Shown here piece after piece: positions 23,262-30,517 of a stretch of DNA of 34,901 nucleotides. Numbering within the stretch: the stretch's first letter is position 1; each line of letters begins with the position of its first letter. Location: the NCBI GenBank assembly GCA_964636965.1, contig CAZWST010000011.1, positions 1 to 34,901 of the forward strand, given 5' to 3'. A program made the translations under genes and the position numbers. The notes under the pieces are model-generated. The model worked only from the letters and a program-made list of their open reading frames with translations, ran no database searches and had not been told where the DNA came from. This DNA comes from CAG-582 sp964636965. GTDB taxonomy: Bacteria > Bacillota_I > Bacilli_A > RF39 > UBA660.

Positions 23262-23831
23262 ATGGGTAGAAAGATAATTATAAGAAACAAGCTTGAAAGT
23301 ATTAAAAAAATTAAAGAACTTAAATTAAATACATTTCCAGAACAGTTATTTAAAACTGGAGAAGAGGATAAAGTTCTCGAATTTGTAAATAAGTATCCAG
23401 CTGATTATTATGCCATAAGAGACAAGAGTTCTGTTGGTGGTGTATTTAAACTAAAAGTAAAAAGAGAAAAAATTTTAGAAGAGATAAAAGACTATGAGTT
23501 ATTTACAATAAATGTAAGTTCAATTAACTATGCTGAAAATCAAATAATGGAAGCGGATATAGAAATAAAAAGAAACGGTGATATTTATGTTACTATTTCT
23601 AAAAATCCTGAGTCAAATGTAAGGGATAATATTGAGGATACTTATATGTCATTAAAAACTGATATTTTTGATGATAAGACTTTAAATAAGATTCCAGAGT
23701 TTGATTATATATATAGTTATTTGTATGAACATGATTTATTTGATGTTTTAGTTGAGTTTTCGTTATTTGATAAGCCTTTAGGTATTAATAATGAAAGGAT
23801 TATAATCTGGGAGCTAAGAACGCATTACTAA
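23262..23831 (+). CDS. Conserved-looking protein, unknown function
   Basis: 189 residues, soluble, no membrane helix or signal peptide. I do not recognise the family by name. The sequence looks well conserved and folded: SIKKIKELKLNTFPEQLF, YYAIRDKSSVGG, FTINVSSINYAENQIMEADIEI, then IPEFDYIYSYLYEHDLFDVLVEFSLFDKPLGINNE, ending ELRTHY. The Arg/Asp/Lys-Ser block and the IEI strand suggest a ligand-binding or nucleotide-binding fold, but this is a guess. Start ATG 23262 has ggtgg upstream; an in-frame TTG at 23250 is not preferred. 278 bases separate it from the GNAT stop; no close operon partner. Confidence 0.7.
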   Translation: MGRKIIIRNKLESIKKIKELKLNTFPEQLFKTGEEDKVLEFVNKYPADYYAIRDKSSVGGVFKLKVKREKILEEIKDYELFTINVSSINYAENQIMEADIEIKRNGDIYVTISKNPESNVRDNIEDTYMSLKTDIFDDKTLNKIPEFDYIYSYLYEHDLFDVLVEFSLFDKPLGINNERIIIWELRTHY

Positions 23832-23878
23832 TATAAAAGATATTGAATGTTTTTTTATAATTAAAAGGAGGATATTTT

Positions 23879-24268
23879 ATGATATTAAGTTCTATTGTTA
23901 TTGATTCTGATGATGTAAATAAACTAGCAGATTTTTACCAAAAATTATTAGGTTGGGAAAAGAAAATATATGATCATGGTGAAGATGGAATTTGGGTAAC
24001 TTTAAGAAACAAAAATGAAAGCACTACAAGACTAGTTTTTCAACAAATAAAAAATTATCAAAGGCCCATCTGGCCAGAAGAGGATGGTAAGCAGCAACAA
24101 ATGATACACATGGATTTTTATTCAGATGATGTAGAAAAAGATGTTGAAAGGGCTTTAAATTATGGAGCATCTTTAGCAAAATATCAATCAGGCGATTGGA
24201 AAGTATTACTTGATCCAGCTGGACATCCTTTTTGTATTGTACCAACTAGAAAAAATAGATTAAAATAA
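23879..24268 (+). CDS. VOC-family (glyoxalase-like) protein
   Basis: 129 residues, two beta-alpha-beta-beta-beta modules. The first begins IVIDSDDVNKLADFYQKLLGW; the second has MIHMDFYSDDVEKDVERALNYGA and ends DPAGHPFCIVP. The second-half HMDF and DPAGHPF blocks hold the likely metal or ligand residues. The family includes glyoxalase I, bleomycin and fosfomycin resistance proteins and extradiol dioxygenases; the substrate is not visible here. Strong RBS aaaggagga. Follows the unknown gene by 47 bases; closed by a terminator. Confidence 0.85.
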   Translation: MILSSIVIDSDDVNKLADFYQKLLGWEKKIYDHGEDGIWVTLRNKNESTTRLVFQQIKNYQRPIWPEEDGKQQQMIHMDFYSDDVEKDVERALNYGASLAKYQSGDWKVLLDPAGHPFCIVPTRKNRLK

Positions 24269-24280
24269 TGAAATAATTGG

Positions 24281-24312
24281 CACAAAACCTAAACATTCAT
24301 GTTTTGTGTTTT
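24281..24312 (+). terminator. Intrinsic terminator after VOC gene
   Basis: 8-bp stem cacaaaac / gttttgtg, 12-base loop, then tttta. An extended -10 (TGATATAAT, ending 24337) follows at once, so a new transcript starts near 24344. Confidence 0.75.
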
Positions 24313-24421
24313 ATTATGTTTTAATTTTTGATATAATGCTTTTATAAAGAAATAACTATTGTCAATTTAGAAATATAAATAATATATGAATCGATTTTAA
24401 TTCGGGAGTTTAGAATATTTA

Positions 24422-24553
24422 GTGGTTAAAAATCAAAAGTTAATCGAGCTTAATAAGTGTCTTGTTGTGTCTTCTATAGTTTTAGATAAATATTCAAATA
24501 AAATATGTGATTATAAAACTTATGAGATAATTGAAAATATAAATGAACGTTAA
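24422..24553 (+). CDS. Possible Spo0E-like small protein (43 residues)
   Basis: A short frame starting with GTG, in the 335-base gap between 24268 and 24604. The product contains SSIVLDKYSNKI, which fits the S-x-x-L-D signature of Spo0E-family aspartyl-phosphate phosphatases that slow sporulation by dephosphorylating Spo0A~P. The first helix of the family is short here, and the nearest RBS-like sequence (gggag, 24404-24408) is 13 bases from the GTG, so it may be a decayed or frame-damaged copy. A promoter (TGATATAAT, 24329-24337) upstream would transcribe it. Rest of the gap (24338-24421) shows nothing recognisable. Confidence 0.3.
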   Translation: MVKNQKLIELNKCLVVSSIVLDKYSNKICDYKTYEIIENINER

Positions 24554-24603
24554 TAGTATTTATAGTATAATAAATATAGATAGTTTATTTAGGAAGTGTT
24601 TAT

Positions 24604-25329
24604 ATGGAATATGATAAAAATAAATTACCAGATTTTTATTCAGTAAGAGATTATGAACAAATTGATTATTCTTTATCAGGTATGGAAAGAAAAAAATGTT
24701 TCTGTTTTTTTGATAATGGTTTTTCTTCAAGTGTAATTGAACCAAATAAAAGAGATATTAAATTTTTATGGGATGGTTTTTTACTGATAGTTGATTCAGA
24801 AGTTACTTTAGATGATTTAAGAAGTGGTATTAATTTATATGATGCAAGATTAATAGCTCTTCAAAGGACTAATATATTAGGGTCGAAATTTAATGATACG
24901 AATGTTAGAAAGTATATACTTAATGCTTTAGAATCTAAAAAGATAAAGTATGTTATTATGGATGATGAAAGGCATGTTGATGGATATCCTTCTAAGTGTG
25001 ATCTTTGGTCAACAAGGGATCTTTCTGTTTTACTTGACGCGATAGACTGTGTTGGTCTAGGGGAAGCTTATTTTTTTCAAAATACAAACTTTAAATTTGA
25101 AATAAGTTTTAATAAATCAGGTATTCCTAAATTTGTTTATAGTCATCAAGGAGCACTTGTTTTAAGAGGTGAAAATAGTACAGCTATTGCAAGGCTTATT
25201 TGTAATGATTCTAATTTGCATGATTACATTGAGGGTTTAGTTGGAAGTGGCGTTTTATATTCCTATATTGAAGGAAGATTTCTCCCTGGTGTAAAGACTT
25301 CTACAATTGAAAATAAATTAAATAGATAA
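24604..25329 (+). CDS. Hypothetical protein, unknown
   Basis: 241 residues with no membrane helix, signal peptide or recognisable domain. It has an acidic, aromatic-rich character (FFDNGFSSSVIEPNKRD, KYVIMDDERHVDGYPSKCD). A TATAAT at 24566-24571 and an RBS (aggaag, spacing 9) lie upstream. No terminator or operon partner is obvious; the next gene (XRE regulator) starts 70 bases later. I cannot assign a function. Confidence 0.6.
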   Translation: MEYDKNKLPDFYSVRDYEQIDYSLSGMERKKCFCFFDNGFSSSVIEPNKRDIKFLWDGFLLIVDSEVTLDDLRSGINLYDARLIALQRTNILGSKFNDTNVRKYILNALESKKIKYVIMDDERHVDGYPSKCDLWSTRDLSVLLDAIDCVGLGEAYFFQNTNFKFEISFNKSGIPKFVYSHQGALVLRGENSTAIARLICNDSNLHDYIEGLVGSGVLYSYIEGRFLPGVKTSTIENKLNR

Positions 25330-25399
25330 TAAAATTCGCTATTTATGGGGTGTAATAAAAAGGTGCTAATTGCTACATTTATTGTGGGAGGAGATTAAT

Positions 25400-25906
25400 A
25401 TGGATACAAAAAAGATTGGTGAGTTTATTGCTAGTAGCCGTAAAAGTAAATGTTTGACACAAGAGGAATTGGGAGAGAAATTAGGTGTTAGTAATAAGAC
25501 AATATCTCGTTGGGAGAATGGTAATTATATGCCAGATTTATCTTTATTGAAACCTTTAAGTGATTTATTAGATGTAAGCGTTAATGAATTATTATCTGGT
25601 GAAAAAATAAGTGATGAAAATTTAGCTGTTAAGAGTGAAGAAAATCTAATTAAGCTAACTGAATTAATTGAACTAAAAACTATGCGTTATGGAGTAATTG
25701 GAATGGCTATATTTTTTATGGTATTAGTTATTATCTCATTATTTAAAAATGTATCAGCTGCATCATCTGTTAGTTTGTTATGCGCATATAATTCAGTTAC
25801 ATTCTTAAGTAGATATAAAATACAAAAGGATAATTCTAATCTTGTTGCTGGAGTTATGTTTTTTATTGCTACCATTCTTAATACAATTGCTTTTATATTA
25901 ACATAA
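25400..25906 (+). CDS. XRE regulator with membrane tail (copy 1)
   Basis: 168 residues: HTH_3 domain (about 1-60; recognition helix in VSNKTISRWENG) followed by the conserved PDLSLLKPLSDLLDVSVNELLSGEK, then KSEENLIKLTELIE, and three hydrophobic helices. Start at ATG 25400 after gggaggag; a frame open from 25370 lacks an RBS. The same HTH-linker layout recurs at 28424, 28979 and 33734. A decayed DUF3781-like gene follows 21 bases later, matching the HTH/DUF3781 order at 33734-34620. Membrane tethering suggests a regulator reacting to the envelope, but targets are not known. Confidence 0.88.
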   Translation: MDTKKIGEFIASSRKSKCLTQEELGEKLGVSNKTISRWENGNYMPDLSLLKPLSDLLDVSVNELLSGEKISDENLAVKSEENLIKLTELIELKTMRYGVIGMAIFFMVLVIISLFKNVSAASSVSLLCAYNSVTFLSRYKIQKDNSNLVAGVMFFIATILNTIAFILT

Positions 25907-25927
25907 GATTATGGGGTATTTAAGTAT

Positions 25928-26057
25928 ATGGATAAATGTGTACTTTTAGATAATATTAAAAACTTCATACTACAAAAATTGGTACTAAAAAACTGATAAT
26001 ATAAGAATTACTATTAACTCATATAGTTATACTATTATAACTGCACATATTATTTAA
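25928..26057 (+). pseudogene. Decayed DUF3781-like gene
   Basis: The start MDKCVLLDNI and a later piece TINSYSYTIITAHII match the first ten and last residues of the intact 81-residue gene at 34375-34620 (MDKLILLDNI; AINSYSYTIITAHV). Between them about 40 codons are lost and the frame is broken by stop codons. The end of the fragment forms part of the terminator at 26044-26069. Confidence 0.7.
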
Positions 26058-26069
26058 TATGTGTTTTTT
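26044..26069 (+). terminator. Intrinsic terminator in front of the ABC-F unit
   Basis: 9-bp stem cacatatta / taatatgtg, loop tt, followed by six T. Confidence 0.85.
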
Positions 26070-26070
26070 A

Positions 26071-26079
26071 TGTTATAAT
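26071..26079 (+). promoter_or_regulatory. Extended -10 of the ABC-F leader
   Basis: TGTTATAAT directly after the preceding terminator; it would start the leader near 26086. Confidence 0.55.
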
Positions 26080-26124
26080 GTTAGTATTAAATGAATTATA
26101 TTAATCTTTTTGAGGGGTGATAAA

Positions 26125-26151
26125 ATGAGAATCTTAAATTATATAAGTTAG
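26125..26151 (+). CDS. ABC-F leader peptide (8 codons)
   Basis: A tiny frame, MRILNYIS and stop TAG, behind a strong RBS (gaggggtgat). It lies between promoter and ABC-F gene, and its stop codon overlaps the first G of the left arm of the attenuator hairpin. Short leaders like this govern several macrolide, lincosamide and ABC-F resistance genes through ribosome stalling. Confidence 0.65.
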   Translation: MRILNYIS

Positions 26152-26186
26152 GCATAAACTTTGATTATGCCAAGAGGAGGCATAAT
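26151..26186 (+). promoter_or_regulatory. Translational attenuator with alternative hairpins
   Basis: Sequence TTATGCC (26165-26171) can pair with GGCATAA upstream (26151-26157, 7 bp, loop actttga) or, extended to ATTATGCC (26164-26171), with GGCATAAT downstream (26179-26186, 8 bp, loop aagagga). The downstream hairpin covers the gaggagg RBS and abuts the ATG at 26187; the upstream one leaves it free. The two cannot form together. A ribosome at the leader stop would block the first, so the second forms; a ribosome stalled earlier would leave the first free to form. Mechanism inferred, pairing seen directly. Confidence 0.7.
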
Positions 26187-27695
26187 ATGTTAGAAATAAA
26201 AGATGTTAGTATATCTATTAATGATAGATATTTAATTAGAAATTTCAATTTAGTATTAAATGATGGTGATAAACTTGCTGTTATTGGAGAAGAAGGAAAT
26301 GGCAAATCAACTTTACTAAAATCAATTTTAGGTATATGTGAATATGCAAGAGTAAGTGGAACTATTAATTTTAAGGAAAATAAAATTGGATATTTAGAAC
26401 AATCAATGAGTGAAGAATATCAGGATGAAGTTGTCTATAATTATTTGTTCTTTGATGAAGACGATTATTATGATAAAATCACTAATCTATATAAATACTT
26501 AGAGTTAATAGGTTTAAGTGATGAGATTTTAAAACAAAAAGTAAATGTATTATCGGGTGGAGAAAAAGTAAAAATTGGTATTTTAAAACTATTGCTAAAT
26601 GAATATGATATTTTTTTCTTAGATGAGCCTACTAATGACCTCGATATAGAAACATTGGAATGGCTAGAAGAATTTATTAATAATATAAATAAACCAATCA
26701 TGTATGTTTCACATGATGAAACTTTACTTGCTAATACAGCAAATATGATTCTTCATTTGGAACAAATAAAAAAGAAAACTGATTGTAGACATACTTTATT
26801 AAGAATTGACTATGACACTTATGTTCAAAAAAGATTGAGAAAAATTGATAAACAATTACATGTCGCGAAATCCGAAAAAAGAGAGTTTAATAAACAAAAA
26901 GAAAAACTTCAAAAAGTAATGCAAAAGGTTGAACATCAACAAAATGTAATTTCAAGGGCTGATCCACATGGAGCTAGGTTACTTGCAAAGAAAATGCATT
27001 CATTAAAATCACAAGAAAAGAAGCTTGATAATGTTGAGTTAGCAGAAACACCAGATGTTGAAGAAAGCATAAATTTGTTTTTTGAAGATGTTTTTATACC
27101 AAGAACAAAGGAAATAATTAATTTAAATATTGATGAATTAAAAGTAGATAATAAGGTTTTATCAAAAAATATAAATCTAAACATTGTCGGGAACACACAT
27201 TTATGTATTATTGGAAAAAATGGTGTTGGTAAAACAACTTTAATTAAAAAAATTTATAATGAATTAATAAATCGTAATGATATAAATGTTGGTTATATGC
27301 CCCAAAATTACGATGATGTGTTAAATAATTATAAATGTGTTCTTGATTTTATATGTCCAAATGGAAATAAAGATGAAATTACTAAAGCAAGAATGTTTTT
27401 AGGAAATATGAAATTTACTAGAGACGAAATGGTTAGCAATATTGCATATTTAAGTAATGGTACAAAAGCAAAGTTATTCTTGGTAAAATTAGTGTTAGAT
27501 AATTGTAATGTTTTAATACTAGATGAACCCACAAGAAATGTTAGTCCCTTATCAAATCCTGTTATTAGAAAATCTTTAAGGAAGTATAAAGGCACTATAA
27601 TAAGTGTATCTCATGATAGAAAGTATATAAAAGAAGTAGCAAACGATATATATGTTTTAAATTCTGATGGATTGGTTAAAATAAATATAAGTTAA
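26187..27695 (+). CDS. ABC-F ribosomal protection ATPase, probable antibiotic-resistance type
   Basis: 502 residues with two ABC domains and no membrane helix. Walker A: GEEGNGKST (K40) and GKNGVGKTT (K349); signatures LSGGEK and LSNGTK; Walker B Glu E147 (FLDEPTN) and E447 (LDEPTRNVSPLSNPVI); H-loops SHDET and SHDRK. The linker (about 205-285) is basic and helical with QNVISRADPHGARLLAKKM, the tRNA/ribosome-facing part. The NVSPLSNPVIR segment is typical of antibiotic-resistance ABC-F proteins (Vga/Lsa/CplR-like), which dislodge lincosamides, pleuromutilins or streptogramins, rather than of housekeeping EttA-type proteins. The exact drug range cannot be read. The leader peptide and attenuator upstream support drug-induced expression. 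A terminator closes the unit. Confidence 0.9.
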   Translation: MLEIKDVSISINDRYLIRNFNLVLNDGDKLAVIGEEGNGKSTLLKSILGICEYARVSGTINFKENKIGYLEQSMSEEYQDEVVYNYLFFDEDDYYDKITNLYKYLELIGLSDEILKQKVNVLSGGEKVKIGILKLLLNEYDIFFLDEPTNDLDIETLEWLEEFINNINKPIMYVSHDETLLANTANMILHLEQIKKKTDCRHTLLRIDYDTYVQKRLRKIDKQLHVAKSEKREFNKQKEKLQKVMQKVEHQQNVISRADPHGARLLAKKMHSLKSQEKKLDNVELAETPDVEESINLFFEDVFIPRTKEIINLNIDELKVDNKVLSKNINLNIVGNTHLCIIGKNGVGKTTLIKKIYNELINRNDINVGYMPQNYDDVLNNYKCVLDFICPNGNKDEITKARMFLGNMKFTRDEMVSNIAYLSNGTKAKLFLVKLVLDNCNVLILDEPTRNVSPLSNPVIRKSLRKYKGTIISVSHDRKYIKEVANDIYVLNSDGLVKINIS

Positions 27696-27707
27696 TAAGA
27701 GATTGTT

Positions 27708-27741
27708 AGAACAAACCGTGTTTATGATTTGTTCTTTTTTT
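27708..27741 (+). terminator. Intrinsic terminator after the ABC-F gene
   Basis: 8-bp stem agaacaaa / tttgttct, 12-base loop, then T run. An extended -10 (TGATATAAT, 27741-27749) follows at once for the next gene. Confidence 0.8.
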
Positions 27742-27782
27742 GATATAATTTAAGTGTATTAATTTATATGGAGTTGAAGTAA

Positions 27783-28088
27783 ATGAATGAGAATCTAAGT
27801 GTTTGTGGATCGGATTGTAAAAAATGTTATTGTTTTGATGCTAAAATGTGTAATGGATGCAATGCTTGTAAGGGAATAGTTTTTCATACAAACAATAAAG
27901 AGTGCCCAATATATAATTGTTGTGTTACTAAAAATAGTTATAAGAGTTGTTTAGAATGTGATAAGATTCCTTGTGATATTTGGAAGAGTACTCGTGACCC
28001 AAAGTATAGTGATGAAGAATTTCTAAAAAATATTAATGATAGAATTAATTTATTAAAAGAACATTTAAATAATTCTGAATTACAATAA
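27783..28088 (+). CDS. DUF3795-like cysteine-rich protein
   Basis: 101 residues with about 17 cysteines in a DUF3795-like pattern: CGSDCKKCYC, CNGCNACKG, ECPIYNCC, SCLECDKIPC. The cysteines could bind zinc or an Fe-S cluster. The C-terminal helix (KNINDRINLLKEHL) is separate. No function is known for the family. Its own extended -10 promoter lies right behind the ABC-F terminator; the RBS (ggag) is weak. A two-helix membrane protein follows 18 bases later and is probably cotranscribed. Confidence 0.82.
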   Translation: MNENLSVCGSDCKKCYCFDAKMCNGCNACKGIVFHTNNKECPIYNCCVTKNSYKSCLECDKIPCDIWKSTRDPKYSDEEFLKNINDRINLLKEHLNNSELQ

Positions 28089-28106
28089 TTAAGAGAGGAA
28101 AGTAAC

Positions 28107-28343
28107 ATGTTTAATTTGAAAAAAGAAAAACTTAAGAAAAATATCTTTTTAGTATTACCTATTATGTCTGCTTTTATATTTGTTGCAGGAGTAATGTGTA
28201 CAGTTATGGGAGATAAAAGTCCAGTTAAATTTATTGTGAATGGTAGTCCAATAAAGTTAATAGTACCTCCAGCATTAGTATTTTTTCTAACATTTGCTTT
28301 ATATAGAAATAGTAAAAAAGCAATAGATGAAAATACCAAGTAA
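28107..28343 (+). CDS. Small two-helix membrane protein
   Basis: 78 residues. Two hydrophobic helices (about 12-33 and 52-66) separated by a short loop (MGDKSPVKFIVNGSPIK), with basic flanks. No family recognised. RBS agaggaaag. Follows DUF3795 closely; the next gene has an independent regulated start. Confidence 0.7.
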   Translation: MFNLKKEKLKKNIFLVLPIMSAFIFVAGVMCTVMGDKSPVKFIVNGSPIKLIVPPALVFFLTFALYRNSKKAIDENTK

Positions 28344-28377
28344 TTTTTTTTAATTAAACTTTAGGTGTGTGTAAAAA

Positions 28378-28420
28378 TATACTCCTTTAAAGTATAATTT
28401 TAATTGTTAAAGGAGGTATA
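28378..28420 (+). promoter_or_regulatory. RBS-covering inverted repeat with TATAAT in the loop
   Basis: Left arm tatactcctttaa (28378-28390) pairs with ttaaaggag-g-tata (28407-28420): 13 base pairs with one bulged G, covering the aaaggagg RBS of the XRE gene at 28424. The 16-base loop holds TATAAT (28393-28398). Transcripts started there lack the left arm; readthrough transcripts would have the RBS hidden. It could equally be an operator of the XRE protein. Confidence 0.6.
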
Positions 28421-28423
28421 TGC

Positions 28424-28897
28424 ATGAATCAAGAAAAAATTGGCGCTTTTATAGCTAAGTGCCGAAAGAATAAAAAACTTACACAAAGTGAACTTGCAGA
28501 AATATTGGGTGTAAGTGTTAACGCTGTTAGTAAATGGGAAAGAGGGTTAAATATACCAGATGTGTCATTATTTAAACCTTTATGTGATGAACTTGACTTT
28601 AATGTCAATGAATTACTTAGTGGTGAAAAAATAGAAAATGATAAATATCTAAATTGTGCCGAAGAAAATCTATTAAATCTTACTAAGCAAATTGAAAAAA
28701 GGAAGAAGATGTTAAGAAATATTCAGAAGGTACTTTTAGTATTTGCAATTCTTTTATTTATCCTAAATATGGTTTTTAATTCAATGTATGGTGATAAGTG
28801 GGATAGAAGTAATCTACTTTATGTTACTTACATTTTAATGAGTGTTAATTTTGTCGTAGCTTTAACTATATCATTTTTAAGTTTTGAAAAAAAATGA
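28424..28897 (+). CDS. XRE regulator with membrane tail (copy 2)
   Basis: 157 residues: N-terminal HTH (KIGAFIAKCRKNKKLTQSEL, recognition helix VSVNAVSKWERG), then PDVSLFKPLCDELDFNVNELLSGEK, an EENLLNLTKQIEKR coil, and two membrane helices. Paralogous to copies 1, 3 and 4 in this window. Start ATG 28424 with aaaggagg. It lies 80 bases before copy 3 and is preceded by the inverted repeat described separately, which may be its operator. Confidence 0.88.
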   Translation: MNQEKIGAFIAKCRKNKKLTQSELAEILGVSVNAVSKWERGLNIPDVSLFKPLCDELDFNVNELLSGEKIENDKYLNCAEENLLNLTKQIEKRKKMLRNIQKVLLVFAILLFILNMVFNSMYGDKWDRSNLLYVTYILMSVNFVVALTISFLSFEKK

Positions 28898-28978
28898 AGA
28901 ATCCGCTAAACTCAAGCACTGCTTCGTGTTAAATTTAATTAATTTACTATATATTAAGGGTGTGAAAGGAGGATATTC

Positions 28979-29689
28979 ATGGATCAAGGAAAAATCGGAA
29001 AGTTTATTGCGAAGTGTCGAAAAGAGAAAAATATGACACAACAGGACTTAGCTTTTAAATTAGGTATAACTGACCGTGCTATTTCCAATTGGGAAAATGG
29101 AAAAAATATGCCTGATCTATCTTTATTTAAACCATTATGTATTATGCTTGATATAACTATTAATGATTTACTAAGTGGAGAATGCGTAAAGAAAGACGAA
29201 TATCAAGAAAGACTAGAAGAGAATATTGTTAATACGATTGATTATACAAGTAGAAAAATGGAAAAACAAAAGAACTTCTTAGCTTTAATTTTTACAGCCT
29301 TAGGGATTCTTATATCATTTACAGCCACTTCCATATTTCCAAGTGAAAGTAGTTGGGGTGGAATATATTCTATATTTGGTGTATTTATTTCTTTAATGGG
29401 AGTAAATGTCTTAATAGGTAAGGTAAGTTTATACAGAAAAGTATTATTAAGTATATGTTATACTCTTATATCTTTTGCTATATTATTTGTAGTTGATTAT
29501 ATTGGTGTTGTTAACATTAAACAAGCTCCAAGATATTCGATTGTTAAAGTATCAGGTGAAAATGTTATTTATTATGATACACCATTTTATGACGTAGTAA
29601 GATGTAATGTAAATAAAGATAATGAGAGATTTAAAGTTCTAAAAAATCAAAAGTACGACATCGATAGTGTTGATGAATATTGTAAATAA
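28979..29689 (+). CDS. XRE regulator with membrane tail and extra domain (copy 3)
   Basis: 236 residues: HTH (KIGKFIAKCRKEKNMTQQDL, recognition helix ITDRAISNWENG), PDLSLFKPLC and LLSGE, a short EENIVNTIDYTSRKMEKQ coil, three membrane helices, then a 65-residue C-terminal domain with beta-like sequence (VSGENVIYYDTPFYDVVRC) that the other copies lack and that would lie outside. RBS aaaggagg. The methyltransferase gene starts 18 bases after its stop, so the two probably share a transcript. Confidence 0.86.
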   Translation: MDQGKIGKFIAKCRKEKNMTQQDLAFKLGITDRAISNWENGKNMPDLSLFKPLCIMLDITINDLLSGECVKKDEYQERLEENIVNTIDYTSRKMEKQKNFLALIFTALGILISFTATSIFPSESSWGGIYSIFGVFISLMGVNVLIGKVSLYRKVLLSICYTLISFAILFVVDYIGVVNIKQAPRYSIVKVSGENVIYYDTPFYDVVRCNVNKDNERFKVLKNQKYDIDSVDEYCK

Positions 29690-29707
29690 AGTATAAGGAG
29701 GAATCGT

Positions 29708-30502
29708 GTGGAATTAAATAATGAAAGTGAAACTTTATTTATACCTTTATTAGGTAAAGCATTAATGAGTAGGGATAATTTATTTCTACATGATCCTTAT
29801 GCTGAAGAGATAATCAGTAAAGTTGATTATGATTTTAAGACATTAAAGCAATCAAAATGGCTATCGATGTTCATGAGTGTAAGAGCTCTGGTAATTGATG
29901 AGTTATGTAACGAGTACATAATAAAACATCCAAATGCCACAATAATTCATTTAGGTTGTGGCTTAGATTCAAGGTGTTTAAGAGTTAGTCAAGATTATAA
30001 ACTTTGGTATGATATTGATTATGAAGATGTTATCGAAATAAGAAGGAATTTCTTTAATGAAGATGATAAACATAAAATGATAGGTTCTTCAGTTACTGAC
30101 ATTAAATGGTTAGACAAAATTGAAAAATGTGATGATATGCTTATTGTAGCTGAAGGGTTAACTATGTATTTATCAGAAGATGAAGTGAAATCTCTTATAA
30201 AACATATTAAGGAATACTTTGGTGATGTTCATTTGTTATTTGATGCTTATACCAAAAAGGGTGTTAGGGCATCAAGATTAAAAAATCCAGTTAATAAGAT
30301 GAATGCTCAAATTAAATATGGCATTAATGATCCAAAAGAATTTCTACTCATAGATGAATGCTTAGAATATGTTGCTACTCATTTAATAAAGTATGATGGT
30401 TCTTATTTACATGGAATAACAAAGTTTATTTTCAACAATCTATATTGTGGTAAAATTTCACAGTCTATATATAAAATATATGAGTTTAATTTAAAAAGAT
30501 AA
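29708..30502 (+). CDS. SAM-dependent methyltransferase (LCM/PPM1-like)
   Basis: 264 residues. SAM-binding motif I is IIHLGCGLDSRCLRV (about 76-90), then DIDYEDVIEIRR, and VAEGLTMYLSEDEV (motif post-I/acidic). The layout with an N-terminal helical cap (LLGKALMSRDN...FMSVRALVIDEL) is that of the leucine carboxyl methyltransferase/TcmP family of O-methyltransferases. Starts with GTG 29708 after aaggagg. Substrate unknown. Sits between XRE copy 3 and a GyrI-like gene, apparently one operon (16-base gap to the next). Confidence 0.85.
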   Translation: MELNNESETLFIPLLGKALMSRDNLFLHDPYAEEIISKVDYDFKTLKQSKWLSMFMSVRALVIDELCNEYIIKHPNATIIHLGCGLDSRCLRVSQDYKLWYDIDYEDVIEIRRNFFNEDDKHKMIGSSVTDIKWLDKIEKCDDMLIVAEGLTMYLSEDEVKSLIKHIKEYFGDVHLLFDAYTKKGVRASRLKNPVNKMNAQIKYGINDPKEFLLIDECLEYVATHLIKYDGSYLHGITKFIFNNLYCGKISQSIYKIYEFNLKR

Positions 30503-30517
30503 GTTTGGAGTGTTATT

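Noticed and set aside
26468..27595. Three minus-strand frames within the ABC-F gene
   Set aside because: Shadow frames of a fully conserved ABC-F coding sequence.
27938..28339. Minus-strand 133-residue frame opposite DUF3795 and the small membrane protein
   Set aside because: It mirrors two well-supported + strand genes with RBS; no RBS or promoter of its own.
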